DNA of 64,000 nucleotides, taken from positions 310,001-374,000 of the forward strand of contig DEVL01000006.1 in NCBI GenBank assembly GCA_002363385.1. Direction: 5' to 3'. Under the pieces are notes generated by a model. That model saw only the letters and a program-made list of their open reading frames with translations, did not search any database and was not told the origin of the DNA. The position numbers were made by a program, and so were the translations under genes. Positions 7,237-15,307 of the stretch are shown here, piece by piece; within the stretch, counting starts at the first letter, position 1, and every line of letters starts with the position of its first letter. This DNA comes from Stenotrophomonas maltophilia. Lineage in GTDB: Bacteria; Pseudomonadota; Gammaproteobacteria; Xanthomonadales; Xanthomonadaceae.

Positions 7237-8571
7237 TCAGTGGTCGACTGGCTCCGGCTGCAGCGCCGCCATCCGGACCCGGTTCCGCCCGCTGGTCTTG
7301 GCCTCGTACAGCGCCTCGTCTGCCCGGGCGATCAGGTCTTCCAGCAGTCTCTGGTCGCCACCCGGCAGCGCCTCGCCGATCGCCCCGCCGACGCTGACGG
7401 AGACGGAGATCCGGTCGCTGCCCACCAGGATGGGTTCAGCGGCGACCGCGCTGCGCAGTCGCTCGGCGGCGGCAGGAATCTCATCCACGGCGGACGCAGC
7501 CAGCAGGGCAATGAACTCCTCGCCGCCGAAGCGGGCAAACAGGTCGCGTTCGCGAAGGGCGTCCCGGCAGCGCCTGGCCACGACCTTGAGGACTTCATCG
7601 CCGGCGGGATGGCCGTAGGTATCGTTGATCTTCTTGAAGTGATCCACGTCCACCATGAGTACCGCCACGGCCCGGCCGTTCGCTTCGCGGGCAGCGATGA
7701 TCTGTACCGAGCATTCCTCGAAGTGCCGACGATTGGGAACACCGGTCAAGGGATCGGAGGAGGCGAGGCGGCGCAGTTCGGCGGCCATCAGCAGATCGGC
7801 AGTGACGTCGGTGAACAGCCAGATGCGCCCGTGCGCCCCGTTGCCGCGCACCGGGTGGGTATCCACCTCGTAGGTCCGTTCGCCCAGTGTCCAGTTCAGC
7901 GTCGCGGCGAACTGATCGTTGTTCATCTGGGCGCTGTAGGCCAGCGCCAGTTCGGCGTGGTTGTCGCAGCGCTGCCTCAGGGTGCGCATCGGGCCGGCGA
8001 GATCCGCGGCGCGGTGATTGCCTGCGGCGCAGCCCAGCAAGGCCGCGGCGTGCTCGTTGACCGCAGCACCGACACCGTCGCCGTCGATCAGGACGATCCC
8101 GGCGGGCACGCTGTCGAACAGATCGAGGAACTGATTGCGCACGATGACCTGCCGGGCGGCCTCGCGGCGTGCGGACAACAGCCGTGCCACGCTCTTTGCC
8201 AGCAGCTCCATCTGCCGGGTCAGCCCGGCAGGCGCGAGTGGGTTTCGCCAGAGCAGCAGCAGGCCGCTGAGCGGCGCACCGTGCGAGGGGGCCGGCACGT
8301 AGAGCAGGCGGGCAGGCAGGCCCTCCAGCGCATGGATCACCGCGGTCGGCAGCCGGAACCCCGCCGCGTCGATGGCTTCATCGCCCCAGGTGTGCTCAAA
8401 CAGGCCGCTGCGGGCCAGGTTGAAGCTCGATGAAGGCAGTGCCGGTGCTGCGGCAGCCCAGGTCGCCCTGCCGCCGTCTTCCACCTCCATCGCCATGACC
8501 AGGTCGGCGTGCGAGGCGAGGCGGGCAAACTGACACAGCGCGGCGAGCGCTTCGCTGTCGGACGTGGTCAC
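7237..8571 (-). CDS. PAS-GGDEF diguanylate cyclase
   Basis: A protein of about 444 residues making cyclic-di-GMP. A poorly conserved N-terminal region (about 1-140, GAF-like size) precedes a PAS-like segment LFDSVPAGIVLIDGDGVGAAVNEHAAALLG. The GGDEF domain follows, with DPLTGVPNRRHFEE, DVDHFKKINDTYGHPAGD and the active site FGGEEF. An RERD inhibitory I-site sits five residues before the active site, so product inhibition is expected. I chose GTG 8571 because it overlaps the stop of the upstream hydrolase as GTGA. Longer frames would run deep into that gene. The coupling suggests the hydrolase supplies or modifies a signal for the sensory part. Confidence 0.9.
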   Translation of the reverse strand: MTTSDSEALAALCQFARLASHADLVMAMEVEDGGRATWAAAAPALPSSSFNLARSGLFEHTWGDEAIDAAGFRLPTAVIHALEGLPARLLYVPAPSHGAPLSGLLLLWRNPLAPAGLTRQMELLAKSVARLLSARREAARQVIVRNQFLDLFDSVPAGIVLIDGDGVGAAVNEHAAALLGCAAGNHRAADLAGPMRTLRQRCDNHAELALAYSAQMNNDQFAATLNWTLGERTYEVDTHPVRGNGAHGRIWLFTDVTADLLMAAELRRLASSDPLTGVPNRRHFEECSVQIIAAREANGRAVAVLMVDVDHFKKINDTYGHPAGDEVLKVVARRCRDALRERDLFARFGGEEFIALLAASAVDEIPAAAERLRSAVAAEPILVGSDRISVSVSVGGAIGEALPGGDQRLLEDLIARADEALYEAKTSGRNRVRMAALQPEPVDH

Positions 8572-9374
8572 AGCGCCGTTCCGACCAGCCGCCGTTCGAG
8601 AATGCGCGTGACGTCGTCCGGCGCCGTCATGTGCGGGAGATGACCCGAGGCATCGATCACATCGAGCGTAGCGCCGTCGATCGCGTTGGCCAGCCATTCG
8701 CCGACCGCGACCGGCACGGCGATGTCGTGCGCGGTCTGGATGAGATGCACAGGCGTGGAAACCCGCGCAGCCAGGCTGCGCAGATCGGAGGTGAAGATCG
8801 TGCGCGACGTATTAAGTGCGATGTCCGGCCGCATCTGGAACAGCGTGTTGGAGAAGTCGGCGACAACCGCGCTGTCGTCAACGCCTACGACCATCGGGGC
8901 GAAGCCGGCAATCCAAGCCTGATAGTTGGCGCGCATGCTCTCGAACAGCTGCTCCAGGTCCTGCGGCCTGAAGCCGCCGGTGTAGCCATCGTCGTCGAGG
9001 TAACGCGGCGACGCACCGATGATGACCAGACGCTCAAACAGGTCCGGCCGCGCAACGGCGGCGGCCGCGCCGATCATGCCGCTCATCGAGTGGCCGATAT
9101 ATGTGCAGTTGTGCACGTCCAGCTCGTCCAGGATGTCGATCAGATCGTCGGCATAGCCGAACAGCGAACCATGCCGTTCGAAATCGTAGGTCTGCGCACC
9201 TTGCGGACCGCAGCCGGCGAGATCGAAGGCGATCACATCAAAGCGCGCTTCAAACCAGGGGCGCAGCGCGTTCCATGCGGTCTGATCGGTACCAAAGCCG
9301 TGTGACAGGATCGCGACCGCTTTGCCTTCGCCGCTACGGCGCCCATTGAACCGCTCGAAACTCTCCACGCACAT
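8568..9374 (-). CDS. RsbQ-type alpha/beta hydrolase
   Basis: A 268-residue soluble hydrolase. The nucleophile elbow is GHSMSGM with Ser96, and Asp217 (AHDIAVP) and His245 (SGHLPHM) complete the triad. The spacing almost equals Bacillus RsbQ (Ser96, Asp219, His247), and RsbQ-like blocks LSHGFGTDQTAW and SPRYLDDDGYTGGF are present. In Bacillus, RsbQ activates the PAS phosphatase RsbP, probably by producing a small ligand for its PAS domain. Here the partner is a PAS-GGDEF protein whose start overlaps this gene's stop, which suggests the same logic feeding cyclic-di-GMP. The substrate is unknown. There is no signal peptide. Confidence 0.88.
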   Translation of the reverse strand: MCVESFERFNGRRSGEGKAVAILSHGFGTDQTAWNALRPWFEARFDVIAFDLAGCGPQGAQTYDFERHGSLFGYADDLIDILDELDVHNCTYIGHSMSGMIGAAAAVARPDLFERLVIIGASPRYLDDDGYTGGFRPQDLEQLFESMRANYQAWIAGFAPMVVGVDDSAVVADFSNTLFQMRPDIALNTSRTIFTSDLRSLAARVSTPVHLIQTAHDIAVPVAVGEWLANAIDGATLDVIDASGHLPHMTAPDDVTRILERRLVGTAL

Positions 9375-9409
9375 CCACCCATGGCGTCTTGCAAGGGCCG
9401 CATACTAGG

Positions 9410-9754
9410 TCACGGGCGCGCGAGGGTCCAACGCGCGCCCGCGCCGAACACCAGTTGCCGCAGATAGCCGCCGATGAAACCGGCGATGGCACCCGTGAGC
9501 GCATCGATCAGCAAACCGGCGGCGACGCGGGCGATACGGCCGGCATGCAGCCGCACCCACGGTAGCCATGCCATCGCCTGCACACCCATCAGCAGGACCA
9601 GTACATCCAGCCCGAGCGCATCCACCACGGGCAGCAGGGGCGCTAGCAGGGGATTGCAGGCCATCAGGGTCACGATGGCGGCAGTGAGTGCGAACAGGGC
9701 GCGTCGACCCATCGGCGTGGCGGTCCAGCGAAGAAGGCGGGCAGTCAGGGACAC
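9410..9754 (-). CDS. Small hydrophobic membrane protein, unknown
   Basis: A protein of about 114 residues with a short basic N-terminus (SLTARLLRWTATPMGRRA) followed by hydrophobic segments: ALFALTAAIVTLMACNPLLAPLLP, LDVLVLLMGVQAMAWL and LLIDALTGAIAGFIGGYL. That fits two or three membrane passes. GTG 9754 is the most likely start; an ATG lies 14 codons inside. It is divergent from ldhA with about 70 bases between. I do not recognise a family and assign no function. The coding call rests on its coherent hydrophobic pattern against the alternative frames. Confidence 0.6.
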   Translation of the reverse strand: MSLTARLLRWTATPMGRRALFALTAAIVTLMACNPLLAPLLPVVDALGLDVLVLLMGVQAMAWLPWVRLHAGRIARVAAGLLIDALTGAIAGFIGGYLRQLVFGAGARWTLARP

Positions 9755-9824
9755 GGCAGGCTCCAGGCAGTTGGGCGGAGTGTACTGCGGTATCGTCAGG
9801 CTCGAACTCCCGGGGATCCCCCTC

Positions 9825-10829
9825 ATGAAGATCGCAGTATTCAGCGCCCGCCCGTACGACCAGCAGTTCCTCCATGAGGCCAACCAGCGCCGCGGGGCAG
9901 GGCCGCTGTTCGAGTTTCTGTACTTCGATGCCGCGCTGGATCTGCACACCGCGGCGCTGGCGCAGGACTGCGAGGCGGTCTGCGTGTTCGTGAATGACCG
10001 GCTGGATGCCACGGTCCTGCAGGCGCTGCAGGCCCTGGGCGTGCGCGCGGTCCTGCTGCGCTGCGCCGGCTTCAATAATGTCGACCTGGCGGCGGCGGGA
10101 CAGTTGGGCCTGTTCGTGGCCCGCGTGCCCGCGTATTCGCCGGAGGCGGTGGCCGAACACGCACTGGCGCTGGTGATGACGCTCAACCGCCGGACCCACC
10201 GTGCCTACAACCGGGTGCGCGAGGGCAACTTCATGCTTGATGGCCTGCTGGGCCGCACGCTGCATGGCAAAACCGTCGGGATCGTGGGAACCGGCAAGAT
10301 CGGCCTGGCCACGGCGCGCATCTTCAACGGCATGGGCTGCACCGTGCTGGGTCATGATCCCTTTCCATCGCCCGACTTCGTCGCCATCGGCGCATCGGTC
10401 GCGCTGGATGAGCTGCTCGCCCGTTCCGACGTCGTTTCGCTGCACTGCCCGCTGACGCCGGAGACCCATCACCTGATCGACGATGTCTCGCTGGCCGCAA
10501 TGAAACCCGGGGCGATGCTGGTCAATACCTCGCGCGGTGGGCTGGTGGATACCCATGCGGTGATCCGCGCGCTGAAGTCGCACCGCCTTGGCCATCTGGC
10601 CATCGATGTGTACGAGCAGGAGAGCGGGCTGTTCTTCCAGGACCGGTCCGGCGAAATCATCGACGATGACGCATTCCAGCGGCTGATGACCTTCCCCAAT
10701 GTGCTGGTGACCGGGCACCAGGGCTTCTTCACGGTGGAGGCGCTGCAGGAGATCTCGGCGATCACGCTGCGCAATCTGGCCGATTTCGCCACTGGGGCGG
10801 CCTGTCCGAATCAGGTGCTGGCCGCCTGA
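9825..10829 (+). CDS. ldhA: D-lactate dehydrogenase (2-hydroxyacid dehydrogenase)
   Basis: A 334-residue NAD-dependent enzyme reducing pyruvate to D-lactate. It closely follows E. coli LdhA in layout. The N-terminal catalytic part has RCAGFNNVDLAAA and VPAYSPEAVAEHA, the Rossmann motif is GIVGTGKIGLATA (around residue 150), and the signature is VNTSRGGLVD. The catalytic region includes LHCPLTPETHHLI and the C-terminal TGHQGFFT, whose His is the general acid. It has its own transcription unit, with ATG 9825 after a weak purine stretch. It probably serves redox balance when oxygen is limiting, upstream of the quinol oxidase genes. Confidence 0.9.
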   Translation: MKIAVFSARPYDQQFLHEANQRRGAGPLFEFLYFDAALDLHTAALAQDCEAVCVFVNDRLDATVLQALQALGVRAVLLRCAGFNNVDLAAAGQLGLFVARVPAYSPEAVAEHALALVMTLNRRTHRAYNRVREGNFMLDGLLGRTLHGKTVGIVGTGKIGLATARIFNGMGCTVLGHDPFPSPDFVAIGASVALDELLARSDVVSLHCPLTPETHHLIDDVSLAAMKPGAMLVNTSRGGLVDTHAVIRALKSHRLGHLAIDVYEQESGLFFQDRSGEIIDDDAFQRLMTFPNVLVTGHQGFFTVEALQEISAITLRNLADFATGAACPNQVLAA

Positions 10830-11108
10830 TTCGGACGGGCCGCGGATGACTCGTTCATGTCTATACAAGCGCCGGAATGTTGCCGAATCGGGTCATTGCC
10901 CGGCACTGCGACAACGTGTCGCAGCCCAAAACAGGCCTTTCCTGCGCTGGATCATTGTCAATGCCTTTCTTAAATGATGCATGACGGCCTAAAATTAGAA
11001 GGCTGACATGATCGTCCTCCGTGCCTGTCCCCTTGGACCGGCACCACCGGCTTTGGCTGGGACGGAGGCGGGCTTGAACTGGCATTCCCTACGCAATTGG
11101 ATCGACCG
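10830..11108. other. Intergenic region before cyoA
   Basis: About 280 bases with no gene. A TAAAAT at 10990-10995 could be a -10 box for the cyo operon, but no good -35 stands 16-18 bases upstream. No clear FNR or ArcA palindrome is visible. Confidence 0.4.
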
Positions 11109-12185
11109 ATGATTCCGTTGAACCCCCTTGGACGCTTCCTGCGTCCGGGCCTGCTGTTTGCGTTGTCCGTGTTCCTGACGGGCTGCAACTCGGCCATCCT
11201 CAACCCGAAGGGCCAGATCGGCCACGACGAGAAGACCCTGCTCATCACGGCGACCGTGCTGATGCTGCTGGTTGTCGTGCCGGTCATCATCATGACCCTC
11301 ACCTTCGCGTGGAAGTACCGTGCGACCAACACCAAGGCCCGTTATGAGCCCAAGTGGTCGCACTCCACGGCCATCGAAGTGGTGGTCTGGTCGATCCCGT
11401 GCATGATCGTGCTGGTGCTGGCCGTGCTGACCTGGCGGTCCTCGCACGCGCTGGATCCCTACCGCCCGCTCGACTCGGACAAGAAGCCGGTGGTGATCGA
11501 AGCCATCTCGCTGGACTGGAAGTGGCTCTTCATCTATCCCGAAGAGAACATCGCCACCGTCAACGAGATCACCTTCCCGGTCGATACCCCGCTGAACTTC
11601 AAGATCACGTCCGATTCGGTGATGAATGCGTTCTTCATCCCGCACCTGGGCAGCATGATCTACTCGATGACGGCCATGGAGACCAAACTCCACCTGATCG
11701 CCAACGAGACCGGCGAGTTCCCGGGCATGTCCTCGCACTACAGCGGCGCGGGCTTCAGCAAGATGCATTTCTCCGCGCACTCGGTGACCGAGGCGGAGTA
11801 CCAGCAGTGGCTGACCAAGGTGCGTGCCGAACGCGCGACCCTGGACAAGAACGCCTTCGCTGCGCTGGTCGCCGAGAAGAACCACGACTGGCACCCGGTG
11901 ACGTACTTCGGCACCGCTGAAGCCGGCCTGTTCGACTGGGTGATCGCCAAGCACATGGGCGACAACCAGCACTACGGCATGAAGCACGACCACAAGGCGA
12001 TGAAGCATGACGGTGCCCAGGGCGAAAGCCATGAAGGCCATGACATGAACGCCATGAGCGGAGCCCAGGACGAAGCCGTCAAGCTGCCGGTCCATGCCGA
12101 CCAGCCCGCTGCCGCGGACGCCGCACACACTTCAGACGAGCACGCCGCAGCCGGTCACGCCGGTCACGGCGGCTCGGGAGAATGA
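11109..12185 (+). CDS. cyoA: Cytochrome bo3 ubiquinol oxidase subunit II
   Basis: A 358-residue lipoprotein subunit of the proton-pumping quinol oxidase. The signal FALSVFLTGCNSA has a lipobox (LTGC). Two membrane helices follow (ITATVLMLLVVVPVIIMTLTF and VVVWSIPCMIVLVLAVLTW), then the cupredoxin-like domain with VIEAISLDWKWLFIYPEENIATVNE. The CuA cysteines of cytochrome c oxidases are absent, as expected for a quinol oxidase. The protein is longer than E. coli CyoA. The extra C-terminus (from about residue 280) is rich in His, Met and Asp (HYGMKHDHKAMKHDG, HEGHDMNAM) and may bind metal. ATG 11109 is preferred over an in-frame TTG at 11097. Confidence 0.95.
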   Translation: MIPLNPLGRFLRPGLLFALSVFLTGCNSAILNPKGQIGHDEKTLLITATVLMLLVVVPVIIMTLTFAWKYRATNTKARYEPKWSHSTAIEVVVWSIPCMIVLVLAVLTWRSSHALDPYRPLDSDKKPVVIEAISLDWKWLFIYPEENIATVNEITFPVDTPLNFKITSDSVMNAFFIPHLGSMIYSMTAMETKLHLIANETGEFPGMSSHYSGAGFSKMHFSAHSVTEAEYQQWLTKVRAERATLDKNAFAALVAEKNHDWHPVTYFGTAEAGLFDWVIAKHMGDNQHYGMKHDHKAMKHDGAQGESHEGHDMNAMSGAQDEAVKLPVHADQPAAADAAHTSDEHAAAGHAGHGGSGE

Positions 12186-14191
12186 CCATGAATCCGTTGG
12201 GTAAACTGACCTTTGCCGACATCCCACACGATCCGATCGTCATCACCACGCTGATCGGCGCGGGGATCGGTGGCCTGCTCGTGCTGGCCCTGATCACCAA
12301 GTTCAAGCTGTGGGGCTATCTCTGGAAAGAGTGGTTCACTTCGGTCGACCACAAGAAGATCGGCGTGATGTACCTCGTCGTCGCCTTCGTCATGCTGCTG
12401 CGCGGCTTCGCCGACGCCATCATGATGCGTGTGCAGCAGGCAATGGCTGCCGGCGGCAACGAGGGCATCCTGCCGCCCCATCACTACGACCAGATCTTCA
12501 CCGCCCATGGCGTGATCATGATCTTCTTCGTGGCGATGCCGCTGATCACCGGCCTGATGAACGTTGTCGTGCCGCTGCAGATCGGCGCACGCGACGTCGC
12601 CTTCCCGTTCGTCAACTCGCTCAGCTTCTGGCTGTTCGTGGCGGGCGCGGGCCTGGTGATGATCTCGCTGGGTGTCGGTGAGTTCGCGCAGACCGGCTGG
12701 CTGGCCTTCCCGCCGTTGTCAGGCAAGGAATACAGCCCAGGGGTAGGTGTCGATTACTACATCTGGGGCCTGCAGGTGGCAGGCCTGGGTACCACGCTGA
12801 GCGGCATCAACTTCTTCATCACCATCCTGAAGATGCGTACCCCCGGCATGAAGCTGATGCAGATGCCGGTGTTCACCTGGACCGCGCTGGTCACCAACGT
12901 GCTGATCATCGCCGCCTTCCCGGTGCTGACCATCACCCTGGTGCTGCTGACCCTGGACCGTTACCTGGGCACGCACTTCTTCACCAATGATGGTGGCGGC
13001 AACGCCATGCTGTACATCAACCTGATCTGGATCTGGGGTCACCCGGAAGTCTATATCCTGGTCCTGCCGGCCTTCGGCGTGTTCTCCGAGGTCATCGCGA
13101 CCTTCTCGCGCAAGGCGCTGTTCGGTTACAAGGGCATGGTCTACGCCACCGCCTGCATCGGCGTGCTGTCGTTCATCGTGTGGCTGCACCACTTCTTCAC
13201 CATGGGCTCGGGTGCCAACGTCAATGCCTTCTTCGGCATCACGACGATGATCATCTCGATCCCGACCGGCGTGAAGATCTTCAACTGGCTGTTCACCATG
13301 TTCCGCGGTCGCGTGCAGTTCACGACCCCGGTGCTGTGGACGATCGGCTTCATGGTCACCTTCACCATCGGCGGCATGACCGGCGTGATGCTGGCGATCC
13401 CGGCCATCGATTTCGTGCTGCACAACAGCCTGTTCCTGATCGCCCACTTCCACAACGTGATCATCGGCGGCGTGGTGTTCGGCATGTTCGCCGGCATCAC
13501 CTACTGGTGGCCGAAGATGTTCGGCTTCCGCCTCAATGAAACCTGGGGCAAGCGCGCGTTCTGGTGCTGGTTCATCGGCTTCTATGTCGCGTTCATGCCG
13601 CTGTACATCCTGGGCTTCATGGGCATGACCCGCCGCATGCAGAGCTACCCGAACCTGGAATACCAGCCGCTGCTGATCATCGCCATGTGCGGTGCCTTCA
13701 TCATCGGCGCCGGCATCCTGTGCCAGGTGATCCAGATCGCCGTGTCGATCCGCGACCGCAAGAAGACCGCCGACCTGACCGGCGATCCGTGGGACGCCCG
13801 TACGCTGGAGTGGGAAACCTCTTCGCCGCCGTCGTTCTACAACTTCGGCTCGCTGCCGCGCGTCAACGAACTGGACGAGTTCTGGGAGCGCAAGCAGCGT
13901 GGTGAGGCGTGGGAACGCCCGGCCAAGTACACCGACATCCACATGCCGCGCAACACCGGCACCGGTGTGGTGATCGGCGCCTTCAGCCTGGTGTTCGGCT
14001 TTGCGATGATCTGGCACATCTGGTGGCTGGCCATCGTGGGTCTGGTCGGCATGATCGGCACCTTCATCTGGCGCACCTTCGACAAGGACGTGGATTACTA
14101 CGTGCCGGCCGCCGAAGTGGAGCGGATCGAAAATGAGCACCGTCGCCACCTGGTGGCGCAGGGCCTGGTGAAATCGGAGCTGAAGGCATGA
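12182..14191 (+). CDS. cyoB: Cytochrome bo3 ubiquinol oxidase subunit I
   Basis: A 669-residue catalytic subunit that oxidises ubiquinol and reduces oxygen while pumping protons across the inner membrane. Haem and copper ligands are visible in the order of the E. coli protein: FTAHGVIMIF, IWGHPEVYI (CuB His and its linked Tyr), WLHHFFTMG and LIAHFHNVIIGG. The quinol-oxidase hallmark LLRGFADAIMMR lies near the N-terminus. The ATG overlaps the cyoA stop (ATGA); a second ATG two codons on is also possible. It sits in the middle of a tightly coupled cyoABCD operon. No cyoE (haem O synthase) gene follows, so that gene must lie elsewhere. Confidence 0.97.
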   Translation: MTMNPLGKLTFADIPHDPIVITTLIGAGIGGLLVLALITKFKLWGYLWKEWFTSVDHKKIGVMYLVVAFVMLLRGFADAIMMRVQQAMAAGGNEGILPPHHYDQIFTAHGVIMIFFVAMPLITGLMNVVVPLQIGARDVAFPFVNSLSFWLFVAGAGLVMISLGVGEFAQTGWLAFPPLSGKEYSPGVGVDYYIWGLQVAGLGTTLSGINFFITILKMRTPGMKLMQMPVFTWTALVTNVLIIAAFPVLTITLVLLTLDRYLGTHFFTNDGGGNAMLYINLIWIWGHPEVYILVLPAFGVFSEVIATFSRKALFGYKGMVYATACIGVLSFIVWLHHFFTMGSGANVNAFFGITTMIISIPTGVKIFNWLFTMFRGRVQFTTPVLWTIGFMVTFTIGGMTGVMLAIPAIDFVLHNSLFLIAHFHNVIIGGVVFGMFAGITYWWPKMFGFRLNETWGKRAFWCWFIGFYVAFMPLYILGFMGMTRRMQSYPNLEYQPLLIIAMCGAFIIGAGILCQVIQIAVSIRDRKKTADLTGDPWDARTLEWETSSPPSFYNFGSLPRVNELDEFWERKQRGEAWERPAKYTDIHMPRNTGTGVVIGAFSLVFGFAMIWHIWWLAIVGLVGMIGTFIWRTFDKDVDYYVPAAEVERIENEHRRHLVAQGLVKSELKA

Positions 14192-14829
14192 GCACCACTA
14201 TCCCCAACACCATGAACCCTGGGCACGCCGCGCACGCGGCGGCCCACGGCCATGACGACCACGAACACCACGACACCGGCGGCAATACCGTCTTCGGTTT
14301 CTGGGTGTACCTGATGAGCGATTGCCTCATCTTCGCCACCCTGTTTGCGACCTACATCGTGCTGTCCGGCGGCACCGATGGTGGCCCCGGCCCGAAGGAC
14401 CTGTTCGAACTGTCCTTCGTCGCCTGGGAAACCACGCTGCTGCTGGTCTCCTCGCTGACCTTCGGCCTGGGCATGATCGCCATGCACAAGCAGAAGGTGG
14501 GCCAGATGTACGCATGGCTTGCACTGACCTGGCTGCTGGGCTTCGGCTTCATGTGCATGGAAGTGTGGGAGTTCAACCACCTGATCCACCAGGGTTACGG
14601 TCCGGACCACAGTGCCTTCCTGTCGGCGTTCTTCGCGCTGGTCGGTACGCACGGTCTGCACGTGACCGCGGGTCTGCTGTGGCTGCTGATCATGTTCATC
14701 CAGATCAAGCAGAACGGCCTGACCCAGACCAACAAGACCCGCATGGCGTGCCTGAGCCTGTTCTGGCACTTCCTGGATCTGATCTGGATCGGCGTGTTCT
14801 CCGTCGTCTATCTGAATGGAGCGCTGTAA
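14188..14829 (+). CDS. cyoC: Cytochrome bo3 ubiquinol oxidase subunit III
   Basis: A 213-residue integral membrane subunit of the haem-copper oxidase. The His-rich cytoplasmic N-terminus (HAAHAAAHGHDDHEHHD) precedes five membrane helices. Motifs include FGFWVYLMSDCLIFATLFATY, FVAWETTLLLVSSLTFG, and GTHGLHVTAGLLWLLIMF with the conserved His of the subunit III family. The ATG overlaps the cyoB stop by four bases, and its own stop overlaps the cyoD start. It stabilises the complex and carries no cofactor. Confidence 0.95.
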   Translation: MSTTIPNTMNPGHAAHAAAHGHDDHEHHDTGGNTVFGFWVYLMSDCLIFATLFATYIVLSGGTDGGPGPKDLFELSFVAWETTLLLVSSLTFGLGMIAMHKQKVGQMYAWLALTWLLGFGFMCMEVWEFNHLIHQGYGPDHSAFLSAFFALVGTHGLHVTAGLLWLLIMFIQIKQNGLTQTNKTRMACLSLFWHFLDLIWIGVFSVVYLNGAL

Positions 14830-15179
14830 TGGCCGCACATGACAATCACGCACACGATCATGGCCACGGTGCCGCCGGCGAAAGCCACGGCAGCGTCAAG
14901 TCCTACCTGATCGGCTTCCTGCTGGCCGCGGTGCTGACCATCATCCCGTTCTGGGCGGTCATGCATGGCGACCTGCCGCGCTTCACCACCGGCGTCATCA
15001 TCGTCGTTGCGGCGGTGCTGCAGATCCTGGTGCACCTGGTGTTCTTCCTGCACCTGGACCGTTCGTCGGAACAGCGCTGGAACGTCAGCGCGGCGGCCTT
15101 CACCGTCGTGGTGATCGGCATCATCGTTGCCGGTTCGCTGTGGGTCATGCACAACATGAACGTGCACATGATGCACTGA
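14829..15179 (+). CDS. cyoD: Cytochrome bo3 ubiquinol oxidase subunit IV
   Basis: A 116-residue small subunit with three membrane helices (YLIGFLLAAVLTIIPFW, VIIVVAAVLQILVHLVFFLHL and AFTVVVIGIIVAGSLWVMH). Like the other subunits here it has a His-rich N-terminus (DNHAHDHGHG). The start ATG shares a base with the cyoC stop (TAATG). It is the last gene of the operon and is followed 24 bases later by a strong terminator. In E. coli the subunit assists assembly of the copper site in subunit I. Confidence 0.94.
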   Translation: MAAHDNHAHDHGHGAAGESHGSVKSYLIGFLLAAVLTIIPFWAVMHGDLPRFTTGVIIVVAAVLQILVHLVFFLHLDRSSEQRWNVSAAAFTVVVIGIIVAGSLWVMHNMNVHMMH

Positions 15180-15203
15180 CGTCTTCGCGACGTTGCCACA
15201 CGC

Positions 15204-15231
15204 AGAAAGGCCGCCCTCGGGCGGCCTTTCT
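15204..15231. terminator. Bidirectional terminator after cyoD
   Basis: AGAAAGGCCGCCC, a TC loop and GGGCGGCCTTTCT form a perfect hairpin with short T-runs on both sides. It lies between the convergent cyo operon and the MHYT-GGDEF-EAL gene. Confidence 0.8.
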
Positions 15232-15307
15232 GTTTGGTTCGCCCTCGCATCCGTATGAGAAGCCGAGTCCCGCCGCGGCTACCGGAACCGAGGCGCCAAG
15301 CCGCGCG

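Noticed and set aside
10943..10995. A full sigma-70 promoter for cyoA
   Set aside because: TTGTCA and TAAAAT are present but not at a usable spacing from each other.
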